Shown here in pieces: positions 1-11,900 of a stretch of DNA of 64,000 nt. Every line of letters starts with the position of its first letter. Position 1 is the stretch's first letter. This DNA is from Henckelia pumila (Eukaryota > Streptophyta > Magnoliopsida > Lamiales > Gesneriaceae): NCBI RefSeq assembly GCF_033568475.1, contig NW_027331831.1:62001-126000 (forward strand). Reading direction: 5' to 3'. Made by a program: the position numbers and the translations under genes. The notes beneath the pieces are model-generated. The model had not been told where the DNA came from. It saw nothing but the letters and a program-made list of their open reading frames with translations, and did no database searches.

Positions 1-1363
1 TTATTGATTACTGGCCTCACCCTTTAGAGGATTATCATTAAGAGACTGATAGCAGTTTAGCCATGAAAATCATAAGCAGTTAGTGCATATAAAACTGAAA
101 AATTATTCTTGTTTATTCCTGTCAAATACATGACTGTTCTGAATGATATGTATGAAAGTATTGTTGAAAAAAATGATTTTAAAAGCTGAGATGATTTTCT
201 CATTTACTGAGTGATGACCATATCATTCACCCATCCAAAATCATCTCAGATAAGACCGAGGAAGAAATAGAAGATTACTAGCAAAACCAATTTGGGGCTG
301 GTGAAGACTAAATTAGATGAATGCCATTTAGTTTATGTGAGAACCCGAATTTTTTAGTCAAGGAATAAATTCAGTTGAGGTCCGAATTTCAATTGAGGAC
401 CAAATTCAGTTGCAGAAGTTTAGTTGAGCTCAAATTTAGTTGAGCTAAGTTCAGCAGACAGAATTCAGTCAAGCTAAAGCTGCAACTCCATATTTGTAAC
501 TGAAACATTAACTCGAATTCAAGGCAAATAATGACATTAAATGGAGAGCCTAATAGTCTTTCCCTATAAAAAGCACTCAGATTTCTGATTAAAGGTTACA
601 CAATATTCTGAGCAAATACACAGCAAAAGTGAGACTGAGCATTCAGTTGAGCTACTAGTCCAATTGAGGAACGACCAGTCGTTATATCTTAAGACCAACC
701 GAAACTTGATTGCAATGTATGGTAAGTAGGTGTTTTGTTTTAAAGTGTTATAATCTGTTTTCTGGATTTTCAGCGTGTCAATTTACGATTTTTGCTCGAA
801 CATGCATTTTGTGATTTTGGTGTACCAAAGCTTGTGAGTTAAGCAATAGCTACGGAAGTTTTAAGCAACTTGGTACATTCTCTGAAGTTTTTGTTTTCTA
901 ATTTTTCTGAAAAAAGCATGTCTATGTTCCAGTTCTCTGTTCTGAAAATATGTATGTGATAAACTCTGTTAAAATTATTTTAAACAAATGTTGGGTGTTT
1001 ACCCCCATTTACTGAGTGACATCATATCACTCACCCACCCAAAACCATCTCAGATAAGAACGAATAATAGCTAGAGCAAGATAAGCTTAAAACCAGTTTT
1101 GGGACTGTTGAAGATTGAAGTGATGACTGATGTTTAGTTTTAGTGTTAGTTGTTAGTTTAGCCGTTGCATTTAGACTCTGTATTTTTCGATTTGAATTGT
1201 AAACATAATTCAATTCTAGTTTATGGAAATACATTGTAATTTCAGTTTATGAATGAAAAGACTGGTTTTCTGAAATTTCTGAAATCCGAAGCTTGTTATT
1301 TAATGTGAAACGTTAGATAACGCCGATGTCAACTAGGCCTAGTTTCGGGGCATGACATTGAAG

Positions 1364-1376
1364 TGGTATAAGAGCC
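1364..1376 (+). other. primer-binding-site-like sequence of a decayed LTR element
   Basis: TGGTATAAGAGCC differs at one position from the initiator tRNA-Met complement used by many plant LTR retrotransposons. It lies 6 bases after TGACA, a plausible LTR 3' end at 1357. Confidence 0.55.
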
Positions 1377-1825
1377 ATGTTTCATAAACTGAGGGGAGTC
1401 AATATTTTAAAACAGTAGAGAACTGAATATAAGATATCATGGCCGAAAACTCAGTAGTTGAAAACATGACTGAAACTCAGTAGTTTTTATACTGAATAAG
1501 ATCAGTAGTTGAAAGACTGAAACTTGAAAAGTAGTCAACTGCGATGAGGTAAACTGAAAAAAATTCAGTTGAGACATTTCGGTCGCGGAAATTTTAGTCG
1601 TGGAAAAACCAATCGATTAATTGGCAGTTGAGCATAGAACAACTAAGACCAGTCAAGCTGGTAGAGATCAGTTGGCTGAATGTCAGCTTTGAGAATCCAA
1701 TTGAGTATATCAATTTTTACAATCATTTGAGTGGGCTTCAGTTGAGTAGACATCAATTGAGTAGATATTAATTGAGCATGGATCAGTCGAGTTCCAACTT
1801 TACTGATATAGACCAGTTGGGAAGT

Positions 1826-1847
1826 GGGGGTGGGGGTGGGGGTGGGG
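1826..1847 (+). repeat. G-rich tract with G-quadruplex pattern
   Basis: Four G-runs (5, 5, 5 and 4 Gs) separated by single Ts stand alone in AT-rich DNA. This matches the standard four-run pattern with 1-nt loops, the most stable class of G-quadruplex. No gene is near it. Confidence 0.7.
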
Positions 1848-2740
1848 ATCACTCGAGTATAATACCAGTTGAGTATCATGAGACTAATAGGAATCGACTG
1901 AGCAGTTGTTGTGTTAAACTTTGTACCAGCTTAGTTTCTGCATTAGAATTTGTTTTTCGATTCAGTAGTAAAGACAATTTGATTTCAGTTTGATGAAAGA
2001 CAATGTATTTCGATTTTATGAATGGATAGATTATTTTTCTAGTTTCTGAAATCTGAGGCTTGGTGTTTTCAAATTAATGTTTGAGAAAAACATGGGTGTC
2101 AACCAACCTCGGTTTCGAAACGTGACATTGAAGTTGTATTAGAGACAGCCATGTTGGCTTCATAAACTGAGGGGAGCCAATATTCTAAAACAATAGAGAA
2201 CTGAGTATTTGATAGCTTGACTCAAATCAGTAGTTGAAACTAAAACTAAGTATTTGATAGCCTGACTGAAATAATTAGTCGAAATCATTACTGAAACTTA
2301 TGGAAGTGTTAATTCATTTAGGTATAGTGACCTTTGTAAGTAAACAAACGAAACTAAATAACAAAGAGAAAACTAGTCAATTAGTGGTACGAGCTAAACT
2401 GAAACCGATCAGTCGAGTACCAACTAAACTGATAGAGATTAGTTAAGACCAGTTGAGCTAGTAGAAATCAGTTAAATAAATATCAGTTACAAATATACCA
2501 ATTGAGACCAGTTGAGCTGGTAGAGATCAGATGGGTAAGTATCAGTTGAGGAAAGACCAGTTGATTAGATCAGTTTGGTACAAATAAGTTGAGTACCACG
2601 TAAAGTGATATAAGCCAATTGAGTAGATCAGTTTGGAACAAATCAGTTGAGCATCAGGTAAACTGATGTAAGTCAGTTGAGTAAGTTGGTTGGTAAGAAA
2701 TCAGTTGAGTACCAAGTAAACTGATCAGTTGAGTACATGT

Positions 2741-4077
2741 TGTAACCCGTACCCTGTTTTAAGATAATTAAATGTTAAACATGATTAAGGATTACTAACT
2801 CAAGAAATCAGGGATTAATCAAAATGAATCTGAATAAAAGCTATAAAATGTGACTTTGACAGTTCGGAAGATCCGAACCAAGTTTGGTAGATCTGAACTA
2901 CATAGCTACGAAAGCAAATAACTCAACATGGTAAACTTCGGAAGCAATGGTGCATATTGGAACGACCGAACTGAAGATCGGAACTATCGAACCCTGTTAG
3001 TCAAGTTGTCCATGAGTAGTCACGATATGAACTGACACGTGGTACAGTTCGGACCATCCAAAATGACAGATCGGAGCTTCCGATGACATAGCCCGATGAC
3101 TAAGCAATGAATTTGGACATGTGTACTGCATGCAGAGATCGGAACCATCGATAGCATGCAATTGAGAGTAGAAACTAGGTTTTTGACATCAACAGGTTAA
3201 CGACGTACGAAGGTATGGTCCGAAAATCCTATTTAAATTAGAGGAGTATATGTTAGCTTAGTTAAGGCTTGTAGAATATGCTTAGTGATACGATGAATAT
3301 TTGACTGTACGCTTGGAACCTAGACTTTGATAGACTTGATCTACTACTAGAGATACATAAGTACTGACTGAGATTGCCAACTGTGTATGCATGCTTATCT
3401 GTTGCATTTTATGTGTCATGATATATGTTTTACTGTTTTAAATACATCCTGCATGTGCACATACACGTTGAGCCGTATCTCCTTCGAGATAGCCTTTCTC
3501 GCAGGGTCGCTCAGCCCTACACCTATTTATATTGTCTGAAACCGGGAGTTACCGCACGAAGCGGAGACTGATACTACGGTGATCTAGACGAGTGTGTGAG
3601 TTACCCAGAGGACCGTGTCCCAGATGGTACTACATACTCATTGACACCTAGTCTGAGCATGACTTGATATTTGACCACTCACCCCAGTCAACATGCTGCA
3701 TGCATCATATTAAGTGTTGTATACTTATACTTACGTACTTGGCGTTAGTCGCTCACGTCCTTGATATTGTCTTGGACACCCCATTCCATGGGGTAGGTCT
3801 CAGGCTGGATGGAGCGGGTGGATCAAAGCAGGGTTAGTTGCAGGTTCTGGAGACGCCAGGAGTTATTTGCTACAGTCAGTTTCATTTGTATATATTTTGG
3901 GTGGAAAAAACTTGGGTTTGTAATACCGGTGGTATTCCACCGGTTTATCTTGTCATTAATAGATTTTAAGTTTCCGCAATAAACTCTGTAAGTTGGAATA
4001 ATCACTGTTATTTTTATATTAAGATAATTGAATTATTAAGACTGCTAGTTAGTAGGTGATGCGGGCGGGTCACTACA
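2741..4077 (+). mobile_element. probable solo LTR of a Ty3/gypsy element
   Basis: This segment of about 1.34 kb starts TGTAACCCG and ends CGGGTCACTACA, a terminal pattern common in plant Ty3/gypsy LTRs. It interrupts the AGTTGAG-rich repeat, which resumes immediately after it. The interior holds the moderately GC-rich stretch (3470-3830) typical of such LTRs, including CCCCATTCCATGGGG near 3778. No internal gag-pol and no second LTR are present, which fits a solo LTR left by LTR-LTR recombination. A 5-bp target duplication is not clean: ACAT occurs just outside both ends (2735-2738 and 4080-4083), so the exact limits may be off by a few bases. Confidence 0.6.
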
Positions 4078-4407
4078 ACACATATCAGTTGAGTATGGAT
4101 CAGTCGGGTACATGCAAGCTAAACTGAGTAAGATCAGTTGAGGAGACTACCAGTCGATTGGATACATGAGGTTAGCTAGACTGACAAAACCAGTGAGCGA
4201 ACCAAAGAGAGTTAGTTTAGGAGAGACAAAAAATTTCAGTTGTCGTTTCCTCTCATTTACTATAGACCTTGCTGATTTAGTTCATTCCTTTCTATAGTAT
4301 GAACTGAACATTTTCCTTCATGATTTGGAAGTAGGACATGACTACAAAAAGAGTTATACTTGATTAGGGGGCATAAAATATGCTTAGAGGAAGACAAGCA
4401 ACTATGA

Positions 4408-4716
4408 GATATAAAGAAACATTTAAAGGCTGATGTTGAGCGCTTCGCTTACTACTTCTATGAGGAAGAGAAGCGACATAAGGAAACCAAAGAGGAGTTA
4501 AAAGCATTGAAAGAGCAAAAAGAACAAGCTGATGCTCAGCGGCATGAGTTGCAAAACTCAGTAGAAAACCTCAATGATCATAATGAGATGCTGCAGAACC
4601 ATATCGGTCACATGGAGACAGTGCTTGCAGACCACGAAGCACAACTGGAACCTGAGGAGGATCCTGAAGAGGACCCCGAAGAAGAAGAAGAAGAAGCTGA
4701 GGAGGATCCCATATAG
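4408..4716 (+). pseudogene. coiled-coil and acidic-tail ORF fragment, probably TE-derived
   Basis: An open frame of about 102 codons follows an in-frame stop at 4405 and has no convincing ATG near its beginning. The visible peptide is a charged helix (ERFAYYFYEEEKRHKETKEE), then a heptad-like Gln/Asn/Leu-rich stretch, then an acidic tail with repeated EEDPE units. I do not recognise a family. It follows retroelement debris and could be the end of a gag-like or extra retroelement ORF; it could also be a lost host exon. No partner domains are seen around it. Confidence 0.35.
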
Positions 4717-5654
4717 GATTGAGAGAAGTTATAGACTAGATTGGAAATCCAGAAGCCTTTGTAATAAAGATTATTTCATGTGAATTTCCTTTAGCACTTT
4801 TGAAAATTCAGTTGTGGCTATCCTTTTAGTTGAAATCAGTAAAAAATTTATTTGACATCCATTGATTTCGTATTTTAAAAAAATTATTTGCTATCCATTG
4901 ATTTCGTATTTGAACTTTGCATTATTTTACTCGATCATTTTATTCCAAAGTTTGTTTCTATTTGAGTTATATCCTTAGAAAATGTATTTCGATTTGATCA
5001 TTCCGTGTGTGTGTGCGCGTGCATGTGTATATATAATTTGAACAGTGTACCCTTAATTTTTTGATTGTCCTTGTTTTTAAGTAAGTTTATTAATGGTTCT
5101 GAATTACTCAAACTAGGCAATCTAAAACTTAATGAAGTATTTTTTTTATTAACTACTTCATGAACTTGAGAATAAAATTTCAAAATATTATAAATAGATT
5201 TGTCAATCTTCATAAATAGAGAAAAAGACAATATTAAAATTCAAAATATTATTCATTTAAACTAATAGTTCTTTTTTTAAATCTTAACTTGTTTGTTTTC
5301 TAATTCTGTCAAATAATGATGTTTAATTATATTTTATCTCACGTCTTATTATTTTTAAACTTAAATAAAATTAATTTTTTAAAATCAATTACACTGTACG
5401 TATATAATATATTATTATAAGTTTATTTGAATCTTTTGTTAATTTTTTTTTTTTTTTTTTTTTTTTGGAAAAGTAAACAAAGATAAGGCGTACGTTTGAA
5501 CATAAACATTTGACTTAGAACGCAATGAAAAAATTTCTGTTCATTTATAATTTCATATAATATGGTAAACATTTGTCTTCTCCCGGTAGACAAAAAAATA
5601 GAAAACCTAAAAACTAGCTACCACATCTACGAATTTGTACACCCCTATACATTA
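4717..5654. other. AT-rich intergenic stretch
   Basis: No coding signal. It contains a GT-rich microsatellite with GTGTGTGTGTGCGCGTGC near 5005-5022 and a long poly-T run at about 5445-5466. The last 150 bases are the downstream flank of the first SAUR gene. Confidence 0.5.
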
Positions 5655-5939
5655 TCATACTCTTCTCAAGCAAGTGATGACATCCATAAATAAATCTTCA
5701 CTGCAGGGGATGGTGAGTCCACGCATTGGATGACTGAACCCAAATTCTTCTTCGGCTTTATTTAACAAATCTTGAAATGAAGGGTCGTTCAAGTATGATA
5801 TCGGAATAACAAATCGCTGCTTGTTTTCAGTCTCCCCTACATAAACAGCAAAGTGTCCCTTGGGAACATCAGTTGATCCTGTGGAATTGGATCTTCTTTC
5901 AGCGGATAAAGAACGTCGAAGAATTTTTTGAATGGCCAT
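5655..5939 (-). CDS. SAUR family protein (type A), intact
   Basis: A 94-residue intronless protein of the small auxin up RNA family; members related to Arabidopsis SAUR19-24 promote cell expansion by inhibiting PP2C.D phosphatases at the plasma membrane. The start at 5939 ([10 protein letters not shown]) aligns with every other member of the array; an in-frame upstream codon extension exists but is not conserved. The SAUR domain runs from [13 protein letters not shown] (residues 24-36) through [18 protein letters not shown] to [15 protein letters not shown] replaces the usual HPMGG near residue 74. A TATA box lies at 6051-6060 on the minus strand and a TGTCTC auxin core at 6183-6188. Family certain; function inferred. 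Confidence 0.92.
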   Translation of the reverse strand: MAIQKILRRSLSAERRSNSTGSTDVPKGHFAVYVGETENKQRFVIPISYLNDPSFQDLLNKAEEEFGFSHPMRGLTIPCSEDLFMDVITCLRRV

Positions 5940-7110
5940 TTTTTGTAGTAAAGTAAAAGACAATATAATTAGTAGAGGCAAGTTTTCTTGGAGTTGAGAA
6001 AGATTAGCCTTTATGATTTATTGATGTGTTTCGATCTCAGAAATGGAAGTGTATATATAGATGGATTTCAAGAAAGTTGTACAAATCAAGTGGTGGAGAA
6101 TGGAATATTAGATTAGTTGAGAAACACAGGCACATGAAGACTAACATGATTTTGTCTTCCATTAATCACCACAAGTCATGTCGAGACATTGTTCCCCACC
6201 AATTTCAGCATTAATGTACACTCAAAAGGGCCCTCAAACAAATTACTACAATTGATTTTCTTTGAATCGCATTAATCGATCTGTCTAATTCTAGTCACCT
6301 ACGAACCTTAGAGTTATCTAAAAAACTAGATTTTTTTAACGATATTGTCTGCCTGCTAATCGCTAAGGCAGGACCATGCATGCGAAATGAGAACAGGCCA
6401 GATTAATCTTGATTTAATGAGTGAATTCTACTCCATTATCAAGTTTTCACTTTCTACCATACGTTAAGATGGATGAGTTTGGTTAACTGTAAAATATATA
6501 TATTGTTTCGGACATATGAAATATGAAAAGAAATTTACAGTGGATTTATAAAATTGCATAAGCAAGCTAGTATATGCCGATTATAATCGTTTCCCTTCTT
6601 TAGATGAGCTCGATCTTTTCTGCTAGCTTGGGCTTCCTATTTTTAGGCTTAGATATTAGAGCGAAGTCTGGTATACTTGCTCTTTGTATAATTAATATAT
6701 CGGCTTGGTTAAATCGGAGTCTCTGTCTCATATTCTATTGTAGTTTGCATCTTACAAGACTCAAAGTTGTTAAAAACCCATGCATTTCGAGCCGAACGTT
6801 CAAATTGTACCGGACCAAACACTTGAATCAGTTCCTGAAATTAAAGTTGATACTTCAAATATTGATATTCATTCTGTGCGCGAGCCTTCAGGTCGCTGGA
6901 CAAAGAATTCATAACAAATACTAGAAAATGCATTTGACTGAAAAATTGGCACATTAATTGCCAAAAATCTTTTAGTGTTCATACTTTTGAACTCTTTTCC
7001 CAATGATATTATACACTGGTTTGAGCAGATACGAAGATTAGCTTCCCTCAAACTAGCTAGCAAATATACAAGCTTCTGCTCTAAAAGACTAAAACTTAAT
7101 CGATAATAAA
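5940..7110. other. SAUR promoter and degenerate intergenic spacer
   Basis: The first 300 bases are the promoter of the SAUR gene starting at 5939. A block shared across the array (6117-6157: CACATGAAGACTAACATGAT plus flanks) is followed by the auxin core. The remainder is AT-rich spacer homologous to 9240-9960 and 27.8-28.5 kb. Short ORFs here are not conserved between the copies and are not called. Confidence 0.6.
6183..6188 (-). promoter_or_regulatory. TGTCTC auxin-response core (AuxRE)
   Basis: GAGACA on the plus strand reads TGTCTC toward the SAUR start at 5939, 244 bp upstream. The same hexamer recurs at the same distance in three other type A SAUR promoters of this window. TGTCTC is the classical ARF-binding element first described in SAUR and GH3 promoters. 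Confidence 0.65.
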
Positions 7111-7398
7111 TCAAGTTCTTCTCAAGCAAGAGGTGACATCAACAAACAAATCTTCACTGCAAGGAATGGTGATCAGTCCACCCATTGAATGGTAAAACCC
7201 GAATTGTTCTTCAGCTTGGAATAGGAAATCTTGAAACGAAGGATGGTTCAAATATGATACGAGAATGACGAATCGTTGCTTATATTCACTCTCCCCTACA
7301 TGAACAGAACAATGTCCTTTCGGAACATCAGCTGATCCTGTCGAATTCAATCTTTTCTCACTTGATAAAAATCGTTTAAGCATTTCTCGAATGGCCAT
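7111..7398 (-). CDS. SAUR family protein (type B), intact but diverged
   Basis: A 95-residue SAUR starting [17 protein letters not shown]. The SAUR core is recognisable ([48 protein letters not shown]) but drifts from its relatives. It reads SVHVGE instead of AVYVGE, ILVSYLN instead of [12 protein letters not shown] instead of HPMGG, and has one extra residue in GGLITIP. Its TATA-like element is at 7666-7674, about 270 bp from the ATG instead of about 110 in other type B copies, because about 135 bp is inserted in the leader. The ORF is open, but relaxed constraint is likely. Whether it is expressed cannot be seen. Confidence 0.85.
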   Translation of the reverse strand: MAIREMLKRFLSSEKRLNSTGSADVPKGHCSVHVGESEYKQRFVILVSYLNHPSFQDFLFQAEEQFGFYHSMGGLITIPCSEDLFVDVTSCLRRT

Positions 7399-8526
7399 TT
7401 ATTGTATTAAACTTTTGTTGGCTGAAGCACGAGCCGGAAATACAAGAAGATCATCTGAAAGTTTTTTGGGTAACTGGAATCAGAAGTGTTTGGTAAGTAC
7501 TTAGTATTAGAAATGAGACTTGAACCTAACTCACCTCAAAAGCTAGCTCAAGCGGTGAGGATTGTCCTTGTCTATATTAAGGGTTCTCAGAATATTTACT
7601 CAACCGATGTGGGTCACAATTAATCACCAACACTTAGTTGTTGGTTTGACGCTTGGAAGTGAGCAATATATATAGATGAATTCATTGCCATTTATAATCT
7701 TGATAGTGGTCTAGAACCACAGGGAGGTGGAAATCAAAGCTAACAATTGCACATGAAGAATCACATGAATTTGTCTTCAAATCATCATAAATTATTATGA
7801 AGCATCTGTCATTTCAGAATAATATTTTTCTCCACCTCTTGAAGATTTCTTGGGATTCTTTGGATCAACATATTAGTTAAGTCACCCCAATGTTGTTGTC
7901 TGCTATTCAAAATCCTGTCAAGTGAAGTGTTGAGCAAAACAGTAACTTACTTCAAATTGTGAATCAGAATTCTGTGTTTGGTACAAATTCTGTAAATTGT
8001 GCTGTCGCACATAGACTTGAAAGGCCACTTATAAAATGTTAAATTACTCAGATAAAGCTCTAGAAACTCGACGCTGATCATGTGATCTTGTTCATGCCAA
8101 ACAAAGATGAGATTATAGATATATAGTGATATGCGGCATTCTTTGCTGTGAAGAGGCAGCGGCCATATATATATATGATGGATGTCTCAATCAAAAATAA
8201 TAAGCGAAAAAACAGAACCATTACAAATCTCAACTGGAATTTCTGCTGTTCATAGGACCTTTGATTTTTAATAATTGAGTCTGTATAATTACATACAGAA
8301 GCATATGAATGATACGTTCCGACGAATTTTTTTTTAAAAAAATTACTACGCAAGATAAGGCTTTTGAATTGAACAATGGCTAGATATAATCAAAAAATTG
8401 CTTCCATTTATAATTTCATGTGGTTGACCTTTGTCTTCTACCAGTAGCAAGAGAAAATATCCTAACTGGCTAACTAGAATACAAAATTTCTATTCTTCTA
8501 ATAGATTTAAAACCATGCATGTATGA
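7399..8526. other. type B SAUR promoter and B-A spacer
   Basis: 7399-7760 is the leader and promoter of the gene starting at 7398, including the insertion at 7496-7630. From about 7740 to 8480 the spacer is homologous to 24640-25560, the spacer of the other B-A pair, so both derive from one duplicated block. No conserved ORF is present. Confidence 0.6.
7496..7630. repeat. short interspersed insertion in the SAUR leader
   Basis: Alignment with the type B copy at 28.9 kb shows an extra block of about 135 bp between GGAATCAGAAGTGTTT and ACTTAGTTGTTGG. It contains AAAGCTAGCTCAAGCGGTGA and ACCGATGTGGG, strings that look like a dispersed plant repeat rather than SAUR leader. It separates the TATA box from the coding region. 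Confidence 0.5.
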
Positions 8527-8811
8527 TCATACTCTTCGCAAGCAAGAGATGAGATCCATAAATATATCTTCACTGCAGGGAATGGTGAGTCCACCCATTG
8601 GATGACTGAACCCAAATTCTTCTTCGGCTTGATTCAACAATTCTTGAAACGATGGGTCGTTCAAGTATGATATTTGGATTACAAATCGCTGCTTATATTC
8701 ATTCTCTCCAACATAAACAGCCAAATGTCCCTTGGGAACATCAGTTGATCCAGTGGAGTTGGATCTTCTTTCAGCTGATAAGGAGCGTCTAAGGATTTTC
8801 CCAATTGCCAT
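8527..8811 (-). CDS. SAUR family protein (type A), intact
   Basis: A 94-residue SAUR starting [17 protein letters not shown]. The core is fully conserved: [47 protein letters not shown] and [16 protein letters not shown]. It is close to the gene at 27121-27405, differing at a few residues (GKI/RNV near the N terminus, IQI/IPI, LRRV/LGRV). The TATA box is at 8911-8918 and the TGTCTC core at 9067-9072. The spacer to the next B-type copy on the left is shared with 27.1-28.6 kb, so the two regions are block duplicates. Confidence 0.93.
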   Translation of the reverse strand: MAIGKILRRSLSAERRSNSTGSTDVPKGHLAVYVGENEYKQRFVIQISYLNDPSFQELLNQAEEEFGFSHPMGGLTIPCSEDIFMDLISCLRRV

Positions 8812-9959
8812 TGCTATGATAAAGCAAGTAGAGGCAAGTTTCTTGAAATGGAGAAATATTACTTTTTTTTGATGATATGTTAATGTGTTTGGATCTCTGA
8901 AATGTGTTTGTATATATAGGTGGAGTTCAATTTCAAGAAAGTAGTTCGAATCAAGTGGTGGAGAGCCGATTACATCAGTTGTGGCTAGAAAAATTTGAGA
9001 AACAAAAGCACATGAAAACTAACGTGATTTTGTCTTCCTCTAATCACCACAAGTCATGTTGGAATGGAGACAATGTTCCCTACCAATTTCAGCAACAAAC
9101 ACCATTAGGGTCCTCAAAGAAATCAGCTCATTTTTGTTTGGAATCCTTTACTGTGTCCAACTCCGGTCACCCACGGATCTTAGGTTTATACAAAAACTAC
9201 ATTAATTAACGACGATGTCGTGTGTCTGGTAATCCCTCGGGCAGGGTCATGTGAAAAGAGACCATGATTTAAAGCTGCTGAACAACCCCCATTATAAAGT
9301 CTTTAATTTTCTACCATACATTATTATGGATAATGTTTGATGAACTGTAAATTATATATTATTGTTTTGGACACATGAAATCTGAAACAAAATTAAATGT
9401 GGATAAAATTATTAATGCATCAGTATATGCAATAATAGAGAGACATATTCTAAGACACCCTTCATTAGATTAGCTCCTTTGTGCTATATACTTGGGCTTC
9501 CTATTCTTTTTCCCCCCGAAAAAAAAAAGTTAATTCAGCATCTCATTCTCATATTAATTATTACATAATAGATTTCATCTTACAAGACTCATAGTCGTTA
9601 AAAATGAATGCATTCCCAGCCGAATATTCAAGATTAGGGGTAATATATACCTTACCTATTCACTTGATTCTGTTCCTGAAATTAAACTTTAAACTTCAAG
9701 TCAAGATTTTGTGCGTAATACCTAGCAGTGTGCTGGAAAAAGAATTTACAGTAACTTCTGGAACAAAGATAATGCATTTGAATAAAAAAATTTACACGTC
9801 AATTGCCGAGATTTTCTTGTGTATTTATAATTTCGAATATTTTCCAGTAACATATACACCAATTTGAATGGATAAGAGGACCAAATCCCTAGCTCAAACT
9901 AGCTGAGTAATAAATAAATTTCTACTCTAATAAAAGACAAAAATCTAGTCAATAAAACA
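8812..9959. other. type A SAUR promoter and A-B spacer
   Basis: Holds the promoter of the gene starting at 8811, then AT-rich spacer homologous to 27.8-28.57 kb and 54.4-55.3 kb. No ORF is shared among the three copies. Confidence 0.6.
9067..9072 (-). promoter_or_regulatory. TGTCTC auxin-response core (AuxRE)
   Basis: GAGACA on the plus strand, 256 bp upstream of the SAUR ATG at 8811, in the same context (followed by a GTTCCC string) as the cores at 6183, 26110 and 27646. Confidence 0.65.
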
Positions 9960-11900
9960 TCATGTTATTCTCAAGCGAGAGGTGGCGTCAACAAACAAAT
10001 CTTCATTCCAAGGAATGGTGAGGCCTCCCATTGGATGACAAAATCCATATTCTTCTTCAGCTTGGCATAGCAAATATTGAAAGGAAGGATGATTCAAATA
10101 TGATACTGGAATGACAAATTTTTGCTTATATTCACTCTCCCCGACAAAAACAGGGCAATATCCTTTAGGAACATCATATGATCCAGTCAAATCCGATCTT
10201 TTCTCACTTGAGAATGTCTCTTCATAATCTATACCCTCCTTTTGGGTATATCCTTTCGCCACAAGTCGAGCTTTGTATTTATCAATTGATCCATCAGCTC
10301 TACGTTTGACCTTGAGAACCCACTTGTTTCCAATGGTCTTACGTCCTGGCGGTAGATCAACTAGCTCCCATACATGGTTCTTAGCCATTGAGCTAATTTC
10401 ATCTTTCATAGCAGCCATCCACTCATTCGCATTTGGTGAAGTAACAGCCGCTTTGTAAGTGGCCGACTCATCATCATCTACAGAAGCACACATGAAAGAT
10501 TCCCCTTCGATTTCAAATCGTCGACGGGGTATTGGTTCTCGTCTGCTTCGTCGAATTTGTAGATTCTGAGAGTCCCCTTCAGTTGGAATGCTCCCACTGA
10601 ATTTAGGATCGCTTTCGCTTTCTCTGTCGACTACTGGGTGAAGGGGTAAATCTTCATCCTCGCCAGAGATCGGGACACCTACTTGGGGTTCCACTAACTC
10701 ATATAGTTCAGTGTTCTCTTTTACTTCACTTATGGTGGGAAAATCCTCCTCAAGGAAATTCACATCTCGGGACTCAATTTCGGTCATTCCTCCATCAGGA
10801 TGTTCACCATACATAACATAGCCCTTTGAGTGCTCGCTATATCTTATAAAGATATGTTTAACACCTCTAGGACCCAACTTCCCATACTTGTGAGAAGTGT
10901 TGTGAACAAAACCGGCTAACCCCCACGGGCGCAGGCCCTCTAAATTGGGCTTTCTGTCATGCCATAACTCGTAAGGTGTCGAAGAAACTGACTTTGAAGG
11001 CACACGATTTAAAACATAGGAAGCAGTCAAAATAAAATCTCCCCAAAAGGATATTGGAAGATTCGCATGCGCCATCATGGATCTAGACATTTCCAGAAGT
11101 GTTCGATTCCTTCGCTCTGCAGCTCCATTTTGTTGCGGTGTATATGGATTCGTTAATTGTCTTATTATTTCTCTTTCCTCACATAATTGTCTGAACTGGT
11201 CAGACAAATATTCTCGCCCTCTATCAGTACGTAAAATTTTGAGTTTTCTCTCCTTTTGGTTCTCAACCTCTGCCAAGAATCGCTTGAAATAGTCAAGCGC
11301 TTCCGACCGATGAGATAGGAGATATACTGATCCATAGCGTGAATAATCATCAATAAATGTGAGAAAGTAGAATGCACCATGTCGTGCCCTTACATTCATT
11401 GGTCCGCAGATGTCTGAGTGGACTAACTCTAAAGGGTGAGTAGCCCTCACAGCCTTTCCAAAAGGCTTTCTGCAGGCTTTGCCTGCCAGACACGATTCGC
11501 ACACCGGAAGGTTGATTTTAGCGAGATTGCCTAAAAGGCCTTCTCTAGCTAATCTTGTCATCCTTGTTTGTGTTATGTGTCCTAGTCTAGCATGCCATTT
11601 AACAGATTCAGAAACTAAATCAACAGAAGAAGATATATAAGAAACGCAATCACTGGATAATTCTAAAATAAAAAATCCATTATTCAAAAAACCAATGCCA
11701 TAAAGGTCTGAACCAAAAAAATTAGACAATCTAGTTTTCTCAAAAAGAAATGAAAAACCAAGCCCTAATAGTGCATTAACTGAAACTAGATTACAGTGCA
11801 TATTGCACATCACTAAGGAGTAGCTCACGCCCGGTGCTAAGTTTGAGTTGATAAGTACCAACTCCAAGAACCTTCTCTCGTGCGCCATTTCCCATAGCAA
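9960..11900 (-). pseudogene. Copia integrase-RT remnant fused in frame to a SAUR
   Basis: One open frame of 646 codons. The first part is Ty1/copia pol: GAG-pre-integrase (WHARLGHI), integrase core ([35 protein letters not shown]) and the beginning of reverse transcriptase ([20 protein letters not shown], ending GIDYEETFS). The RT palm and RNase H are absent. At about 10213 the frame passes directly into SAUR sequence ([18 protein letters not shown] to the C terminus [11 protein letters not shown]), which lacks only the first dozen SAUR residues. The upstream gag-protease lies in another frame, so no native start is evident. The junction shares TTCTC with both parents, suggesting a microhomology deletion. 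Probably not a functional fusion. Confidence 0.8.

Larger units (their letters stand above)
1..2740. repeat. decayed LTR-retrotransposon debris rich in AGTTGAG-like units
   Basis: No host gene is visible. Related segments recur at about 200-340, 1010-1360 and 1900-2130. Each of the last two ends in a GGGGCATGACA or CGTGACA string, like the 3' end of Ty3/gypsy LTRs. The first of these is followed at 1364-1376 by TGGTATAAGAGCC, one base off the usual initiator-tRNA-Met primer site TGGTATCAGAGCC; the second is followed by a more decayed version near 2134. Between and after them lie irregular short repeats such as CAGTTGAGTA and GATCAGTTGAG. I read this as leader and LTR sequence of an old element duplicated in pieces; no gag or pol ORF survives. 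Confidence 0.6.

Noticed and set aside
8078-8353. 91-codon minus-strand ORF in the B-A SAUR spacer
   Set aside because: The homologous spacer at 24.9-25.4 kb does not keep the frame.
9960-11900. functional domesticated integrase-SAUR fusion protein
   Set aside because: No ATG in context at the start of the frame, RT is truncated, gag-protease is in another frame, and the SAUR lacks its own N terminus and promoter.
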